Part shown: positions 42,557 to 50,095 of the stretch, one piece after another
Numbering within the stretch: position 1 is the first letter of the stretch
Layout of the letters: each line of letters starts with the position of its first letter
NCBI GenBank assembly: GCA_947649625.1
Contig: CANSSJ010000004.1
Span: 1-61,020, forward strand
DNA from: an uncultured Bacillota bacterium
GTDB lineage: Bacteria > Bacillota > Clostridia > Oscillospirales > Oscillospiraceae
Reading direction: 5' to 3'
DNA length: 61,020 nt
Program-made: the position numbers and the translations under genes
Notes under the pieces: model-generated
Seen by the model: the letters and a program-made list of their open reading frames with translations, nothing else
Databases searched by the model: none
What the model was told of the DNA's origin: nothing

Positions 42557-42598
42557 TACTGCAAATTGTTGTAAAAGTCAATACAACAATTTGTAGTA
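42557..42598. promoter_or_regulatory. Long palindromic operator between divergent RHH and XRE genes
   Basis: Two 17-bp arms (42557-42573 and 42582-42598) match at 16 of 17 positions and are separated by 8 bp. On the minus strand, TTGACT and TAAAAT with 17-bp spacing lie within it and would drive the RHH gene; TATACT near 42603 serves the XRE gene. Confidence 0.7.
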
Positions 42599-42625
42599 AA
42601 CTATACTCCTTTTGAGGTGAGCCTG

Positions 42626-42844
42626 ATGTATCAGAGAATACGGGATTTGCGGGAAGATTCCGACAAAAACCAGACGGAAATGGCAAAAATGCTGAGCTGC
42701 TCTCAGCAGACGTACAGCAATTACGAATTGGGCCAGCGCACAATTCCTCCCGAAATTCTGATTTCCCTTGCGAAAATCCACAATACCAGCATCGACTATC
42801 TGCTGGGCCTGACCAACGTCCGGGAGCCCTATCCCAGGGCGTAA
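42626..42844 (+). CDS. XRE-family helix-turn-helix protein
   Basis: The product has 72 residues, almost entirely a lambda-repressor-like HTH (RIRDLREDSDKNQTEMAKML, YSNYELGQRTIP). It likely represses from the palindrome upstream. I prefer ATG 42626 to an upstream GTG because GAGGTGA is ideally spaced. Confidence 0.8.
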   Translation: MYQRIRDLREDSDKNQTEMAKMLSCSQQTYSNYELGQRTIPPEILISLAKIHNTSIDYLLGLTNVREPYPRA

Positions 42845-42845
42845 A

Positions 42846-42873
42846 AAACGCCCCCGCCGTCAGGCGGGGGCGT
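42846..42873. terminator. Bidirectional terminator (XRE gene / rpsR)
   Basis: ACGCCCCCGCC and its complement surround a 4-nt loop; a T6 run lies on the minus strand. It ends the rpsF-ssb-rpsR transcript. Confidence 0.85.
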
Positions 42874-42884
42874 GAGCTTGTGAA

Positions 42885-43130
42885 TCAGTCGGTGACGTAG
42901 GGCAGCAGGGCGATCTGACGGGCCCGCTTAATGGCCTCTGTCAGCTGGCGCTGATGCATGGCGCAGGTGCCGGTGGTGCGGCGGGGCAGGATCTTGGCCC
43001 GCTCGGACGTGAACCGGCGCAGCTTGGCGGCGTCCTTGTAGTCAATCTGCTCCACCTTGTCGGCGCAGAAGGCGCAGACCTTGCGGCGCTTGCGGCCCCG
43101 CATGGGCTTGTTGTCGCGTTCCATAGCCAT
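42885..43130 (-). CDS. rpsR: 30S ribosomal protein S18
   Basis: The product has 81 residues. KVCAFC near the start and the block [15 protein letters not shown] are hallmarks of S18. It pairs with S6 in the small subunit. Third gene of the rpsF-ssb-rpsR operon; AAAGGAGG lies upstream. Confidence 0.97.
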   Translation of the reverse strand: MAMERDNKPMRGRKRRKVCAFCADKVEQIDYKDAAKLRRFTSERAKILPRRTTGTCAMHQRQLTEAIKRARQIALLPYVTD

Positions 43131-43165
43131 GAGATTAACCTCCTTTTACGACCATTTGGTCAAAG

Positions 43166-43669
43166 TCAAAACGGCAGGTTGCCGTCGTCTGTCGAGAGCT
43201 CGGCGAACTGGTCGCCGTCCGCGGGGGGGGCGCCGAAGCTGCCGAAGGGGTCGGAGGGAGCGGCGGGCGCGGGGGAATAGCTCCCACCCTGATTGTAGCT
43301 TCCGCCCTGGCTGTAGCCGGGGGAGTAGCTTCCGCCGTCGCCGTCGCGCTTGGAGTCGCCGAAATAGATCTGGTCGGCGACAACCTCAGCGGAGCGGCGC
43401 TTGTTGCCCTCCTTGTCGGTCCAGTCCCGAATCTGGAGCCGGCCCTCCACCACGGCCATGCGGCCCTTGGAGAAGTAGCGGCTGACAAACTCGGCGGTCT
43501 GGCGCCAAGCCACCACGTCGATAAAGTCGGTGGCCCGCTCGCCGGTGGACTTGTCCTTGAAATCCCGGTCAACGGCCAGGGAGAAGGAGGCCACCGGGGT
43601 GCCGGTCTGGGTGCGCCGCAGCTCCGGGTCTCGGGTGAGGCGGCCCATAATGAAGATTTTGTTCAGCAT
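43166..43669 (-). CDS. ssb: Single-stranded DNA-binding protein
   Basis: SSB coats single-stranded DNA in replication and repair. The 167-residue protein has the OB fold (about 1-105, MLNKIFIMGRLTRDPE), a glycine/serine/tyrosine-rich linker and the acidic tail DDGNLPF that recruits partner proteins. It is the middle gene of the operon. Confidence 0.97.
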   Translation of the reverse strand: MLNKIFIMGRLTRDPELRRTQTGTPVASFSLAVDRDFKDKSTGERATDFIDVVAWRQTAEFVSRYFSKGRMAVVEGRLQIRDWTDKEGNKRRSAEVVADQIYFGDSKRDGDGGSYSPGYSQGGSYNQGGSYSPAPAAPSDPFGSFGAPPADGDQFAELSTDDGNLPF

Positions 43670-43681
43670 TGCCGCGCCTCC

Positions 43682-43978
43682 TTACTCGTCCTTGCAGACG
43701 ATCATGGAGCGCATCACGCCGTCGGTGATCCGGAAAATACGGTCCAGCTCAGCGGGGACGGCGGCGGCGGCGGTGAAGGTCATCAGCACGTAGTAGCCCT
43801 CCATCAGGTCCTGGATGGGATAGGCCAGCCGGCGCTTGCCCCACTCGTTGACCTCGGACACGGAGCCGTTGGCCTCGACCACGCCCTTGAACCGCTCCAC
43901 CAGAGCGGCGATCTGCTCCTCGCTCAGGTCGGGCTTCAGGATGTAGACCGCCTCGTAGTTCGCATTGATTTTTGCCAT
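43682..43978 (-). CDS. rpsF: 30S ribosomal protein S6
   Basis: The product has 98 residues. NANYEAVYILKPDLSEEQ at the start and RRLAYPIQ are typical S6. I start at ATG 43978, with AAGGAGG upstream. First gene of the operon; its leader has a structure that may bind S6:S18. Confidence 0.97.
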   Translation of the reverse strand: MAKINANYEAVYILKPDLSEEQIAALVERFKGVVEANGSVSEVNEWGKRRLAYPIQDLMEGYYVLMTFTAAAAVPAELDRIFRITDGVMRSMIVCKDE

Positions 43979-43996
43979 GTTTTTGCACCTCCTTAT

Positions 43997-44040
43997 GGAC
44001 ATATGGCCCCCGGTTCTGCCCCGGGAGCAAGGATATGCCC
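43997..44040 (-). promoter_or_regulatory. Candidate S6:S18 autoregulatory leader hairpin
   Basis: In the rpsF leader, GGGCATATCC pairs with GGACATAT across an asymmetric loop, and CTCCCGG pairs with CCGGGGG. An S6:S18-binding motif with an asymmetric loop is known in rpsF leaders of many bacteria. The position and shape fit; I could not check the exact consensus. Confidence 0.5.
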
Positions 44041-44065
44041 GCCTTTTATAAAGACAGGCTTACCT

Positions 44066-44093
44066 ATTATATCCGAATCTGCCCGGTTGTCAA
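44066..44093 (-). promoter_or_regulatory. Promoter of rpsF-ssb-rpsR
   Basis: On the minus strand, perfect TTGACA and TATAAT boxes are separated by 16 bp. Confidence 0.75.
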
Positions 44094-44307
44094 GAGGGTT
44101 TTCGGTTTTTCAGGGGTTTTATTGTGTTTCCGCCGCCGGAAAGGGGATGGACGCGGAGGGAATTTTGTTGTAGAATAAAGAGACAGACTAAAATCCCAAT
44201 TCCTTTTCCGCTTCCCGCCCCGCAGGGGCGGGAAGCACAAGGACTGTTTTCGCAAAAGAAACGCAAAAACGATGGGGAGATCAATTAAGAAAGGGGGCGG
44301 TTGGGAG

Positions 44308-45258
44308 TTGTCCGAGACACTTTTTCCCGGTCAGGCGCTGGCCATGACGGTCCAGGCGGCCGACCGGCTTTTGAAGCTGGACAGCGGCGACGCCGCCCTG
44401 CTCTACCTGCACCTGCTCCGCCGGGGCGGACTGGAGGGGCTGCGGTGGCCGGAGGCCCGTCTCCAGACGGCCCTGGAGGGACTGCGGGCCCAGGGGCTGG
44501 CCCCCAATGAGCCTGTACCCGCCCCGGAAGCCCCCGTTCCAGAGGCCCCGCCCCCGGAGTACTCCACCGAGGACATCACCCAGGCCCTGGCGGACAGCAC
44601 CTCCACCTTCCCCGCTCTGGCGGGCGAGGTGGAGCGGCGGCTGGGCAAGCGGCTGTCTGCCGCCGATCTGAAATCGCTGTACACCCTCTATGACCATCTG
44701 GCCCTCCCGACAGAGGTGATCCTCATGCTGACAGGGTGGTGCATCGAGGAACAGGAGCGGAAATACGGTCCGGGCCGGAGGCCCTTCCTGTCCCAGATCA
44801 AGCGGGAGGGCTTTATCTGGGCCCGTCGGGGGGTGGACACCATGGAGCGGGCCGAGGAGCATGTGGCCCGCCTCACCCGGCTGCGCTCCCGGGAGGCGGA
44901 GGTGCTCCGCCTGCTGGACATCTCCCCCCGCCCCCTGGTCCAGCGGGAGAAGGACTACATCGCCGCCTGGGACGGCATGGGCTTTGATGACGAGACCCTC
45001 CGCATGGCCTACGAGCGCACGGTATTAAAGAAGCAGTCCATGGACTGGGGCTATATGAACGGCATCCTCCGCCGCTGGCACGAGAAGGGGCTGCACACCG
45101 CCGCCGCCGTCCGCACCGGCGACCGGGACCCCAGGCCCGTCCGGGCGGGGGGACAGAAGACGCCCCCGCCTCCCTCCGCCGGGCAGGAGCAGCGGGCCCG
45201 GGAGGATATGGAGCGGATGCGCCGGCTGATGGAACAGATGAAACAGGAGGGAAGCTGA
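44308..45258 (+). CDS. DnaD-domain replication protein
   Basis: The protein has about 316 residues. Two DnaD-like helical domains are visible (about 110-200 and 205-280; the second includes DYIAAWDGMGFDDETLRMAYE and YMNGILRRW). DnaD proteins help load the replicative helicase in Firmicutes. The C-terminus is basic and proline-rich. I chose TTG 44308 because AAAGGGGG lies 10 bases upstream; an ATG at 44272 has no visible ribosome site but remains possible. It precedes a DnaC-like gene by one base. Confidence 0.78.
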   Translation: MSETLFPGQALAMTVQAADRLLKLDSGDAALLYLHLLRRGGLEGLRWPEARLQTALEGLRAQGLAPNEPVPAPEAPVPEAPPPEYSTEDITQALADSTSTFPALAGEVERRLGKRLSAADLKSLYTLYDHLALPTEVILMLTGWCIEEQERKYGPGRRPFLSQIKREGFIWARRGVDTMERAEEHVARLTRLRSREAEVLRLLDISPRPLVQREKDYIAAWDGMGFDDETLRMAYERTVLKKQSMDWGYMNGILRRWHEKGLHTAAAVRTGDRDPRPVRAGGQKTPPPPSAGQEQRAREDMERMRRLMEQMKQEGS

Positions 45259-45259
45259 G

Positions 45260-46264
45260 ATGCCATACGACGCCAATGTGCTGCGCCGGGCCTCCCGGCG
45301 GCTGGAGGAGGAGAGCCGCCGGCGCAGGGAGGAGACCGAGCGGGCGCGGCTGGAGGCCTACCGCAGGGAGCCCCGGCTGGAGCGGCTGGACCGCCGCATC
45401 CAGGGCACCATGGCCGGGCTGGTGGCCGCCGCCCTCCGCCAGGGGGGCAACGCCGCCGCCGCCGTTCAGGCGGTGCGGGAGGAGAATCAGGACTTGCAGA
45501 GGGAGCGGGCCGTCCTGCTGGGGGGACTGGGCCTGCCCGAGGACGCCCTGGACGACAGGCCCGCCTGTCCCCTGTGCCGGGACACCGGCTGGCAGGGGGC
45601 GAAGATGTGCCGGTGCCTGAAGGAGCTGTGCGCCCAGGAGCAGATCAAAGAGCTGTCCAAGCTGCTGGACCTGGGGGAGCAGTCCTTCGACGCCTTCCGC
45701 ATGGATTACTACAGCCAGACTCCCTGGCCCGCCCACGGAAACTCCCCCCGGGGGAATATGGAGCTGGTCTATGACGTGTGTTTGAACTACGCCACAAAAT
45801 TCGGCCGCTTCGCGCTGAAAAACCTGTTTCTCTCCGGACCGCCGGGGCTGGGCAAGACCTTTTTGTCCGCCTGCGTCGCCCGCACCGTGTCGGAAAACGG
45901 CTTCTCCGTGGTCTACGACACCGCCGGGAACGTCTTTGCCCAGTTTGAGGCCCGGAAGTTCCTCCGGGACAGCCCCGACGGCCTGGACGCCCGGGACGAG
46001 ACCCGCCGTTACCTCAACTGTGACCTGCTCATCCTGGACGACCTGGGCAGCGAGTTGACCACCCAGTTTACCCAGTCCGCCCTCTATGAACTGGTGAACA
46101 CCCGGCTGGTGGGGGAGAAGCACACCGTCATCTCCTCCAACCTGTCCATGGAGGAGGTGGCCCGGCGCTACGCCCCCCAGATCGCCTCCCGGCTGGAGGG
46201 GGAGTACCACGTCCTCCACTTCTTCGGCGACGATATCCGGCTGGTGAGAAAGAACCGGATCTGA
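45260..46264 (+). CDS. DnaC/DnaI-like helicase loader ATPase
   Basis: The protein has 334 residues. A basic helical N-terminus is followed by a zinc-binding-like region (CPLC...CRC, about 100-120) and an AAA+ domain with Walker A GPPGLGKT (about 195) and Walker B LLILDDLGSE. The final part (YAPQIASRLEGEY) is typical of DnaC/DnaI. It loads the replicative helicase with the DnaD protein encoded just upstream. Confidence 0.88.
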   Translation: MPYDANVLRRASRRLEEESRRRREETERARLEAYRREPRLERLDRRIQGTMAGLVAAALRQGGNAAAAVQAVREENQDLQRERAVLLGGLGLPEDALDDRPACPLCRDTGWQGAKMCRCLKELCAQEQIKELSKLLDLGEQSFDAFRMDYYSQTPWPAHGNSPRGNMELVYDVCLNYATKFGRFALKNLFLSGPPGLGKTFLSACVARTVSENGFSVVYDTAGNVFAQFEARKFLRDSPDGLDARDETRRYLNCDLLILDDLGSELTTQFTQSALYELVNTRLVGEKHTVISSNLSMEEVARRYAPQIASRLEGEYHVLHFFGDDIRLVRKNRI

Positions 46265-46283
46265 TGAAACAGGGGGGATTTTC

Positions 46284-46820
46284 TTGCGGCTCAAATTGAA
46301 TTTGGATGACATTATTGTTCAGCTTGAAATTCGGGGATATCGGGATTGGAGCCCCGGTGAAGCAATAGATTGGAAACATGACTGGTGTGAAACAGATTAC
46401 TCCTTTGTCTCTGAGCCGTGGCTTAACTATAGAGTGGAACATGACGACGGGGTCATTTTATCCGACGAGGTCAGGGTGCTTTACAGCGCGCTTGACCAGC
46501 TGTTGTGCGGAAAGCTGAAAAAGAGGACAGAGATCGAATTTGCGGAACCGGATTTTTTCTTTGTCCTTCAGCCAAAGTGGAATTTGTGGTCCAGACCAGG
46601 GACGATTTATGTCAGACCGGGCTGTGAAACCGTTGATATATCCGCAGAGTGGAGGATTTACATTGGAGCTTCGGGGCCCATCTCCAATTACCTCTCGGTT
46701 GCGATATATCGCAATGACATAATAAATCTCAAAAATTATCTCGGACTTGTGTCTGGAAAGCTCAGCGAGACCGACCCCGAAATCGCTAGGATGATAGAGA
46801 CGGAGACCCTAATTATGTAA
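46284..46820 (+). CDS. WapI-like immunity protein (putative)
   Basis: The protein has 178 residues. DWCETDYSFVSEPWLNYR and IEFAEPDFFFVLQPK fit the WapI-type immunity pattern as I recall it. The base composition is clearly more AT-rich than the flanking genes and codon use differs. The start is TTG 46284, with AGGGGGG upstream. It lies 24 bases before a PBECR-type nuclease gene. The pair looks like an imported immunity and toxin cassette. Confidence 0.5.
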   Translation: MRLKLNLDDIIVQLEIRGYRDWSPGEAIDWKHDWCETDYSFVSEPWLNYRVEHDDGVILSDEVRVLYSALDQLLCGKLKKRTEIEFAEPDFFFVLQPKWNLWSRPGTIYVRPGCETVDISAEWRIYIGASGPISNYLSVAIYRNDIINLKNYLGLVSGKLSETDPEIARMIETETLIM

Positions 46821-46844
46821 TTTCAAGTTCGTGGAGCGGCCCTT

Positions 46845-47222
46845 ATGATAAAAATATGCGATTTGAATATAGCGCTTTATCAGTGCGTTTCGCCGGATAT
46901 CCGAACGAGCGAGGTTATCATCACCGAGGAGCGGATCAAGCATATACAGGAACATCACCCTGACGATTATGAAAAATATTGTTCCTATATACCGCTGATT
47001 ATCGCGGACCCGGACTATATTGTGGAGGCAAACAAGGCAAATACCGCTGTTTTATTAAAAGAGTTCACAGAGAACGGAGAAAAATTTAAATTGATTCTTC
47101 GTTTGAAAACTCCGGATGTGCCAAAGGAGTATAAAAATTCTGTCATCAGCTTCTGGTGTATCGGAAAGACCACATGGGAAAAGACGATCCATAACAAAAA
47201 AATTCTTTACAAAAGAGAATAA
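46845..47222 (+). CDS. PBECR-type nuclease domain protein (putative toxin)
   Basis: The protein has 125 residues. The core ITEERIKHIQEHHPDDYEKY followed by ADPDYIVEAN and SFWCIGKTTW fits phage Barnase-EndoU-ColicinE5/D-RelE-like (PBECR) nucleases, which cut RNA. It stands alone, without the delivery domains of polymorphic toxins, so it may be a free-standing toxin or a trapped toxin tip. It is AT-rich and lies next to a possible immunity gene. Confidence 0.55.
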   Translation: MIKICDLNIALYQCVSPDIRTSEVIITEERIKHIQEHHPDDYEKYCSYIPLIIADPDYIVEANKANTAVLLKEFTENGEKFKLILRLKTPDVPKEYKNSVISFWCIGKTTWEKTIHNKKILYKRE

Positions 47223-47234
47223 TGCGGTTATAAT
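47206..47234 (+). promoter_or_regulatory. Promoter of the lspA leader RNA
   Basis: TTTACA and a perfect TATAAT are separated by 17 bp. The start point (about 47241) falls at the first base pairs of the structured leader. Confidence 0.7.
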
Positions 47235-47238
47235 TGAC

Positions 47239-47364
47239 ATATAGAGTTAAGAGGGATGGCTTTGAGGTGAAAAGTGCGTCGTCATACGCCGCATGTCTCA
47301 GGGCAATGGGCAAAAGAGATGCCGGGAGTGACGCTCCGGCCAAAGCCGTCTCGTTTCTCTATAT
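47239..47364 (+). ncRNA. Structured leader RNA upstream of lspA (candidate riboswitch, attenuator or small RNA)
   Basis: An 8-bp perfect stem pairs 47239-47246 with 47357-47364. After an asymmetric internal loop, a 10-bp stem pairs 47255-47264 with 47341-47350. Inside are hairpins at about 47274-47293 and 47321-47340 (GCCGGGAG, CTCCGGC). It starts at a strong promoter and is followed within 15 nt by an intrinsic terminator, then lspA. I checked it by eye against common riboswitch cores and 6S RNA and found no convincing match. Confidence 0.5.
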
Positions 47365-47378
47365 CAGAACCAGATAAG

Positions 47379-47409
47379 AGGGGCCGCAGAGATGCGGCCC
47401 CTGCTTTTT
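47379..47409 (+). terminator. Intrinsic terminator between the leader RNA and lspA
   Basis: AGGGGCCGCA pairs with TGCGGCCCCT around GAGA and is followed by GCTTTTT. It lies 17 bases before the lspA start, the right place for attenuation or for ending a separate small RNA. Confidence 0.85.
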
Positions 47410-47425
47410 GACGGAGGAACCACCC

Positions 47426-47917
47426 ATGATCTACGCAATCATCGCCGCGGCCCTGGTGGCTGTGGACCAGCTTGTCAAATACCTGGTGATGACCAACATC
47501 CCCCCGGGGGAGCATGTCCCCTTCATCCCCTATATCGTGGAGTTGACCTATGTGACCAACACCGGGGCGGCCTTCTCCATCTTCTCAGAACACACCTGGA
47601 TGTTGGCCATCGTCTCGCTGGTCATGTCCGTCGTACTGGCGCTGGCCCTGTGGAAGGGCCTGTTCAAGCACCCTCTGGGCAGGCTGGCCCTGACCCTGCT
47701 GCTGGCAGGGGCGGTGGGCAACCTTATCGACCGGGCCTTCCGGGGCTTTGTGGTGGATATGTTCAACGTGCTGTTCATGCGCTTCGCCGTGTTCAACGTG
47801 GCCGACATCTGCGTGGTGGTGGGGGGCATCGCCGCCGGGCTGTACTATCTGTTTCTGTGGGACAAGCTGGAGCCCCACGAGGAGCGTGCAAATGACGACG
47901 CTGAAGCTGACCGCTGA
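47426..47917 (+). CDS. lspA: Lipoprotein signal peptidase (signal peptidase II)
   Basis: LspA removes signal peptides from lipoproteins in the membrane. The 163-residue protein has four membrane helices. The catalytic Asp pair lies in GNLIDRAFRG and FNVADICVVVG, and TNTGAAFS is also conserved. ATG 47426 has GGAGGAACC upstream. It overlaps the pseudouridine synthase gene by 26 bases, a common pairing in Firmicutes. Confidence 0.96.
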   Translation: MIYAIIAAALVAVDQLVKYLVMTNIPPGEHVPFIPYIVELTYVTNTGAAFSIFSEHTWMLAIVSLVMSVVLALALWKGLFKHPLGRLALTLLLAGAVGNLIDRAFRGFVVDMFNVLFMRFAVFNVADICVVVGGIAAGLYYLFLWDKLEPHEERANDDAEADR

Positions 47918-48800
47918 CCGGGAGGGGGAGCGGGCCGACGCGTTCTTGGCCCGGCTGGTCCCCGGGCTGACCCGCTCCGGGGCCCAGAAGCTGCTGGAGC
48001 GGGGGGCGGTCACCTCCGCCGGGAGGCCGGTGCGGAAAAACGACCGGCCCGCTCCCGGCCAGGTGCTGGAGGTGGCCCTCCCCGACCCGGAGCCCGTTGA
48101 TGTCCTTCCCCAGAATATCCCGCTGGATATCGTCTATGAGGACGGCGACGTGATCGTGGTCAACAAGCCGGTGGGGCTGGTGGTCCACCCCGCCCCCGGC
48201 CATCCCGACGGCACGTTGGTCAACGCTCTGTTGTATCACTGCGGAAATTCACTGTCTGGAATTAACGGCCAGCTGCGCCCCGGCATCGTCCACCGCATCG
48301 ACCGGGACACCTCCGGCCTCATCATCGCCGCCAAAAACGACCGGGCCCACCTGGCCCTGGCCGCCCAGCTCCAGGACCACAGCCTGGCCCGAACCTATGA
48401 GGCGGTGGCGGTGGGCGGGTTCACAGAGGACAGCGGCACGGTGGACGCCCCCATCGGGCGGCACCCGGTGGACCGGAAGAAGATGGCCGTCGACCGCAGA
48501 AACGGCCGGGAGGCGGTGACCCATTGGGCCGTTCTGGCCCGGTATCCGGGGTATACCCATGTACAGTGCCGCCTGGAGACCGGCCGCACCCATCAGATCA
48601 GGGTCCACCTGGCCTCCATCGGCCACCCCCTGCTGGGGGACACGGTGTACGGGGCCAAGAAGCCCGTCCCCGGGCTGGCGGGACAGTGTCTCCACGCCCG
48701 GCGGCTGCGGTTCGTCCACCCCACCACCGGGGAGATCGTGGAGCTGGAGTGCCCTCTGCCGGAGTGGTTCCAGGAGGTTTTGCGGAAAATTGACCGGTAA
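47892..48800 (+). CDS. RluD-family pseudouridine synthase (YlyB-like)
   Basis: The protein has 302 residues: an S4 RNA-binding domain (about 8-65) and the catalytic domain with HRIDRDTSGL, whose Asp is the nucleophile. It makes pseudouridine in rRNA, probably 23S. ATG 47892 lies inside the end of lspA with GGAG upstream. This is the usual lspA-rluD (ylyA-ylyB) neighbourhood. Confidence 0.92.
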   Translation: MTTLKLTADREGERADAFLARLVPGLTRSGAQKLLERGAVTSAGRPVRKNDRPAPGQVLEVALPDPEPVDVLPQNIPLDIVYEDGDVIVVNKPVGLVVHPAPGHPDGTLVNALLYHCGNSLSGINGQLRPGIVHRIDRDTSGLIIAAKNDRAHLALAAQLQDHSLARTYEAVAVGGFTEDSGTVDAPIGRHPVDRKKMAVDRRNGREAVTHWAVLARYPGYTHVQCRLETGRTHQIRVHLASIGHPLLGDTVYGAKKPVPGLAGQCLHARRLRFVHPTTGEIVELECPLPEWFQEVLRKIDR

Positions 48801-48816
48801 TTGGCAAAAACACCAC

Positions 48817-48845
48817 TTGACAACCCCGCAAAAACCGGATAAGAT
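48817..48845 (+). promoter_or_regulatory. Promoter of the T-box operon
   Basis: A perfect TTGACA and TAAGAT are separated by 17 bp, just after the pseudouridine synthase gene. Confidence 0.7.
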
Positions 48846-48864
48846 ATGGGGCACATATGGAAAA

Positions 48865-49115
48865 TGCGCAGAAAAGGACGAGTACCCGCCCCCGAGACGC
48901 AAAGAGAGCCGCCGTTTGGTGCGAGGCGGACGGGAGGGAGCGGCGAAGATCACCTTGGAGCTGAGGGCTGAACGGCAGAAGTAGGCCCCTCCGGACGCCC
49001 CCGTTACCGGGCAGCTTTTGAGTGGCCGAGGATTTACGCCCCGGCAAAAAGAGTGGTACCGCAGAGGTTTGCGCCTTTGTCTCTTTACGGGGACAGGGGC
49101 GCTTTTATTTTAGCT
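48865..49115 (+). promoter_or_regulatory. T-box leader with isoleucine specifier (AUC)
   Basis: Stem I begins near GGACGAGTA and the AGAGAGCC bulge. The specifier loop around 48944-48953 reads CGAAG-ATC-ACC, so the specifier codon is ATC (48949-48951), isoleucine. The T-box itself (AGAGTGGTACCGCAG) is at 49049-49063, and the intrinsic terminator at 49071-49110 has a 13-bp stem and a T-run. Uncharged tRNA-Ile would favour the antiterminator. The next synthetase gene is ileS at 50096, so the target is matched. Confidence 0.9.
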
Positions 49116-49130
49116 TTGGAGGTGTGTTTC

Positions 49131-49577
49131 ATGTCAGACTATGCAGTTAAGATCATTCCCAAATCCCCTCAGATGGAAATAGCGGATGCGGCTTTGGATT
49201 CAGCGGTGCGCTGTTTGGAAAGCAAGCTGGCCGCCGGCGGTATAGAGGCCCACAGCTATGACACCCCCGCCTTTATCGACTGTGGGAGCAATCTGGAGGA
49301 GATACGTTGTCCCCTGTGCGGGGAGGAGCTGTCCTTCGACTGGTGGGGCGAGGCTATGGACACCGCCGCCGGGGATGGGTTCGCGTCGCTGGAGGCTACC
49401 CTGCCCTGCTGCGGGGAGAAACGTTCATTGAACGATCTGGATTATCATTTCCCCTGCGGGTTTGCCCGCTGGGAGATCGTAGTCATGAACCCGGCGGAGG
49501 AGATCAGCCCCGGCTGTATCGTGGAACTGGAGACAATATTAGATACCCCCGTGCGGCTGATACACGCGCATATATAG
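49131..49577 (+). CDS. Unknown protein with CxxC motifs, first gene of the T-box operon
   Basis: The protein has 148 residues. CPLCGEEL (about 59) and PCCGEK (about 91) suggest a zinc ribbon; the rest is unrecognised. GGAGGTG precedes ATG 49131. It is directly under the isoleucine T-box, so it would rise when isoleucyl-tRNA falls. Whether that is useful or an accident of insertion is unknown. Confidence 0.55.
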   Translation: MSDYAVKIIPKSPQMEIADAALDSAVRCLESKLAAGGIEAHSYDTPAFIDCGSNLEEIRCPLCGEELSFDWWGEAMDTAAGDGFASLEATLPCCGEKRSLNDLDYHFPCGFARWEIVVMNPAEEISPGCIVELETILDTPVRLIHAHI

Positions 49578-49613
49578 CGGGCGGAACGACTGGAACGTTT
49601 AGGGGGAATACCC

Positions 49614-49809
49614 AAGGCCCCTTAGGCAAAGGGGCTCCGCCCGAAGGGCGGTGGGGATTGTGTTTCGCGAGGCGAAACATACGGAGTAAATAAGTTTTCC
49701 GAGAACTGAATTGCTTCGCACATTTCGCCTGCGACGAAATACAATCCTCCGTCATGGCTTTGCCGTGCCACCTCCTTTGCCAAAGGAGGCTTGCCGCCCA
49801 CGGGCGGGA
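49614..49809. repeat. MITE/REP-like palindromic repeat R4 within the ileS operon
   Basis: The left part matches R1 (9014-9214) over about 50 bases (AAGGCCCCTTNGGNAAAGGGGCT, then CCGCCCG-AGGGCGG, GTGGGGATTGTGTT). The right end has CACCTCCTTT-GCC-AAAGGAGG and GCCGCC-GGGCGG as in R1. It separates the two small genes. The hairpins could shape transcription or mRNA decay within the operon. Confidence 0.65.
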
Positions 49810-49834
49810 CGGGAGAGCAAAGGAGGAACGCTTT

Positions 49835-50062
49835 ATGAACTGCCCCAACTGCGGGAAAGAGATGGAGGCCGGCTGGATGATACCGTATAAAAACTGCTTC
49901 CTGGAATGGGCACCTGGCCGCTGGCAAATCCAATTACCCCTTCCCAGAAAGGACCGGGTGAAGCTGCGCTCCACCGAACCCCGGGACACCGCCTTCGATT
50001 TCCCCGAATATCCCGCCCTGATCTGCCGGAGCTGCAAAACCGTTCTGTTTCAATATCAATAA
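49835..50062 (+). CDS. Small zinc-ribbon protein (PF20097-like)
   Basis: The product has 75 residues. CPNCGKEM at the start and CRSCKTVLF near the end form a zinc ribbon; the middle has a tryptophan. It resembles the short PF20097 (DUF6487-type) proteins of Clostridia. AAAGGAGG precedes ATG 49835. It lies 33 bases upstream of ileS. The function is unknown. Confidence 0.6.
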   Translation: MNCPNCGKEMEAGWMIPYKNCFLEWAPGRWQIQLPLPRKDRVKLRSTEPRDTAFDFPEYPALICRSCKTVLFQYQ

Positions 50063-50077
50063 ACAACATTATATAAT
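50048..50077 (+). promoter_or_regulatory. Possible second promoter of ileS
   Basis: TTTCAA and a perfect TATAAT are separated by 18 bp, ending 18 bases before the ileS ATG. If active, it would let ileS escape T-box control in part. Confidence 0.4.
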
Positions 50078-50095
50078 ACCAGGAGGAACACAAAA

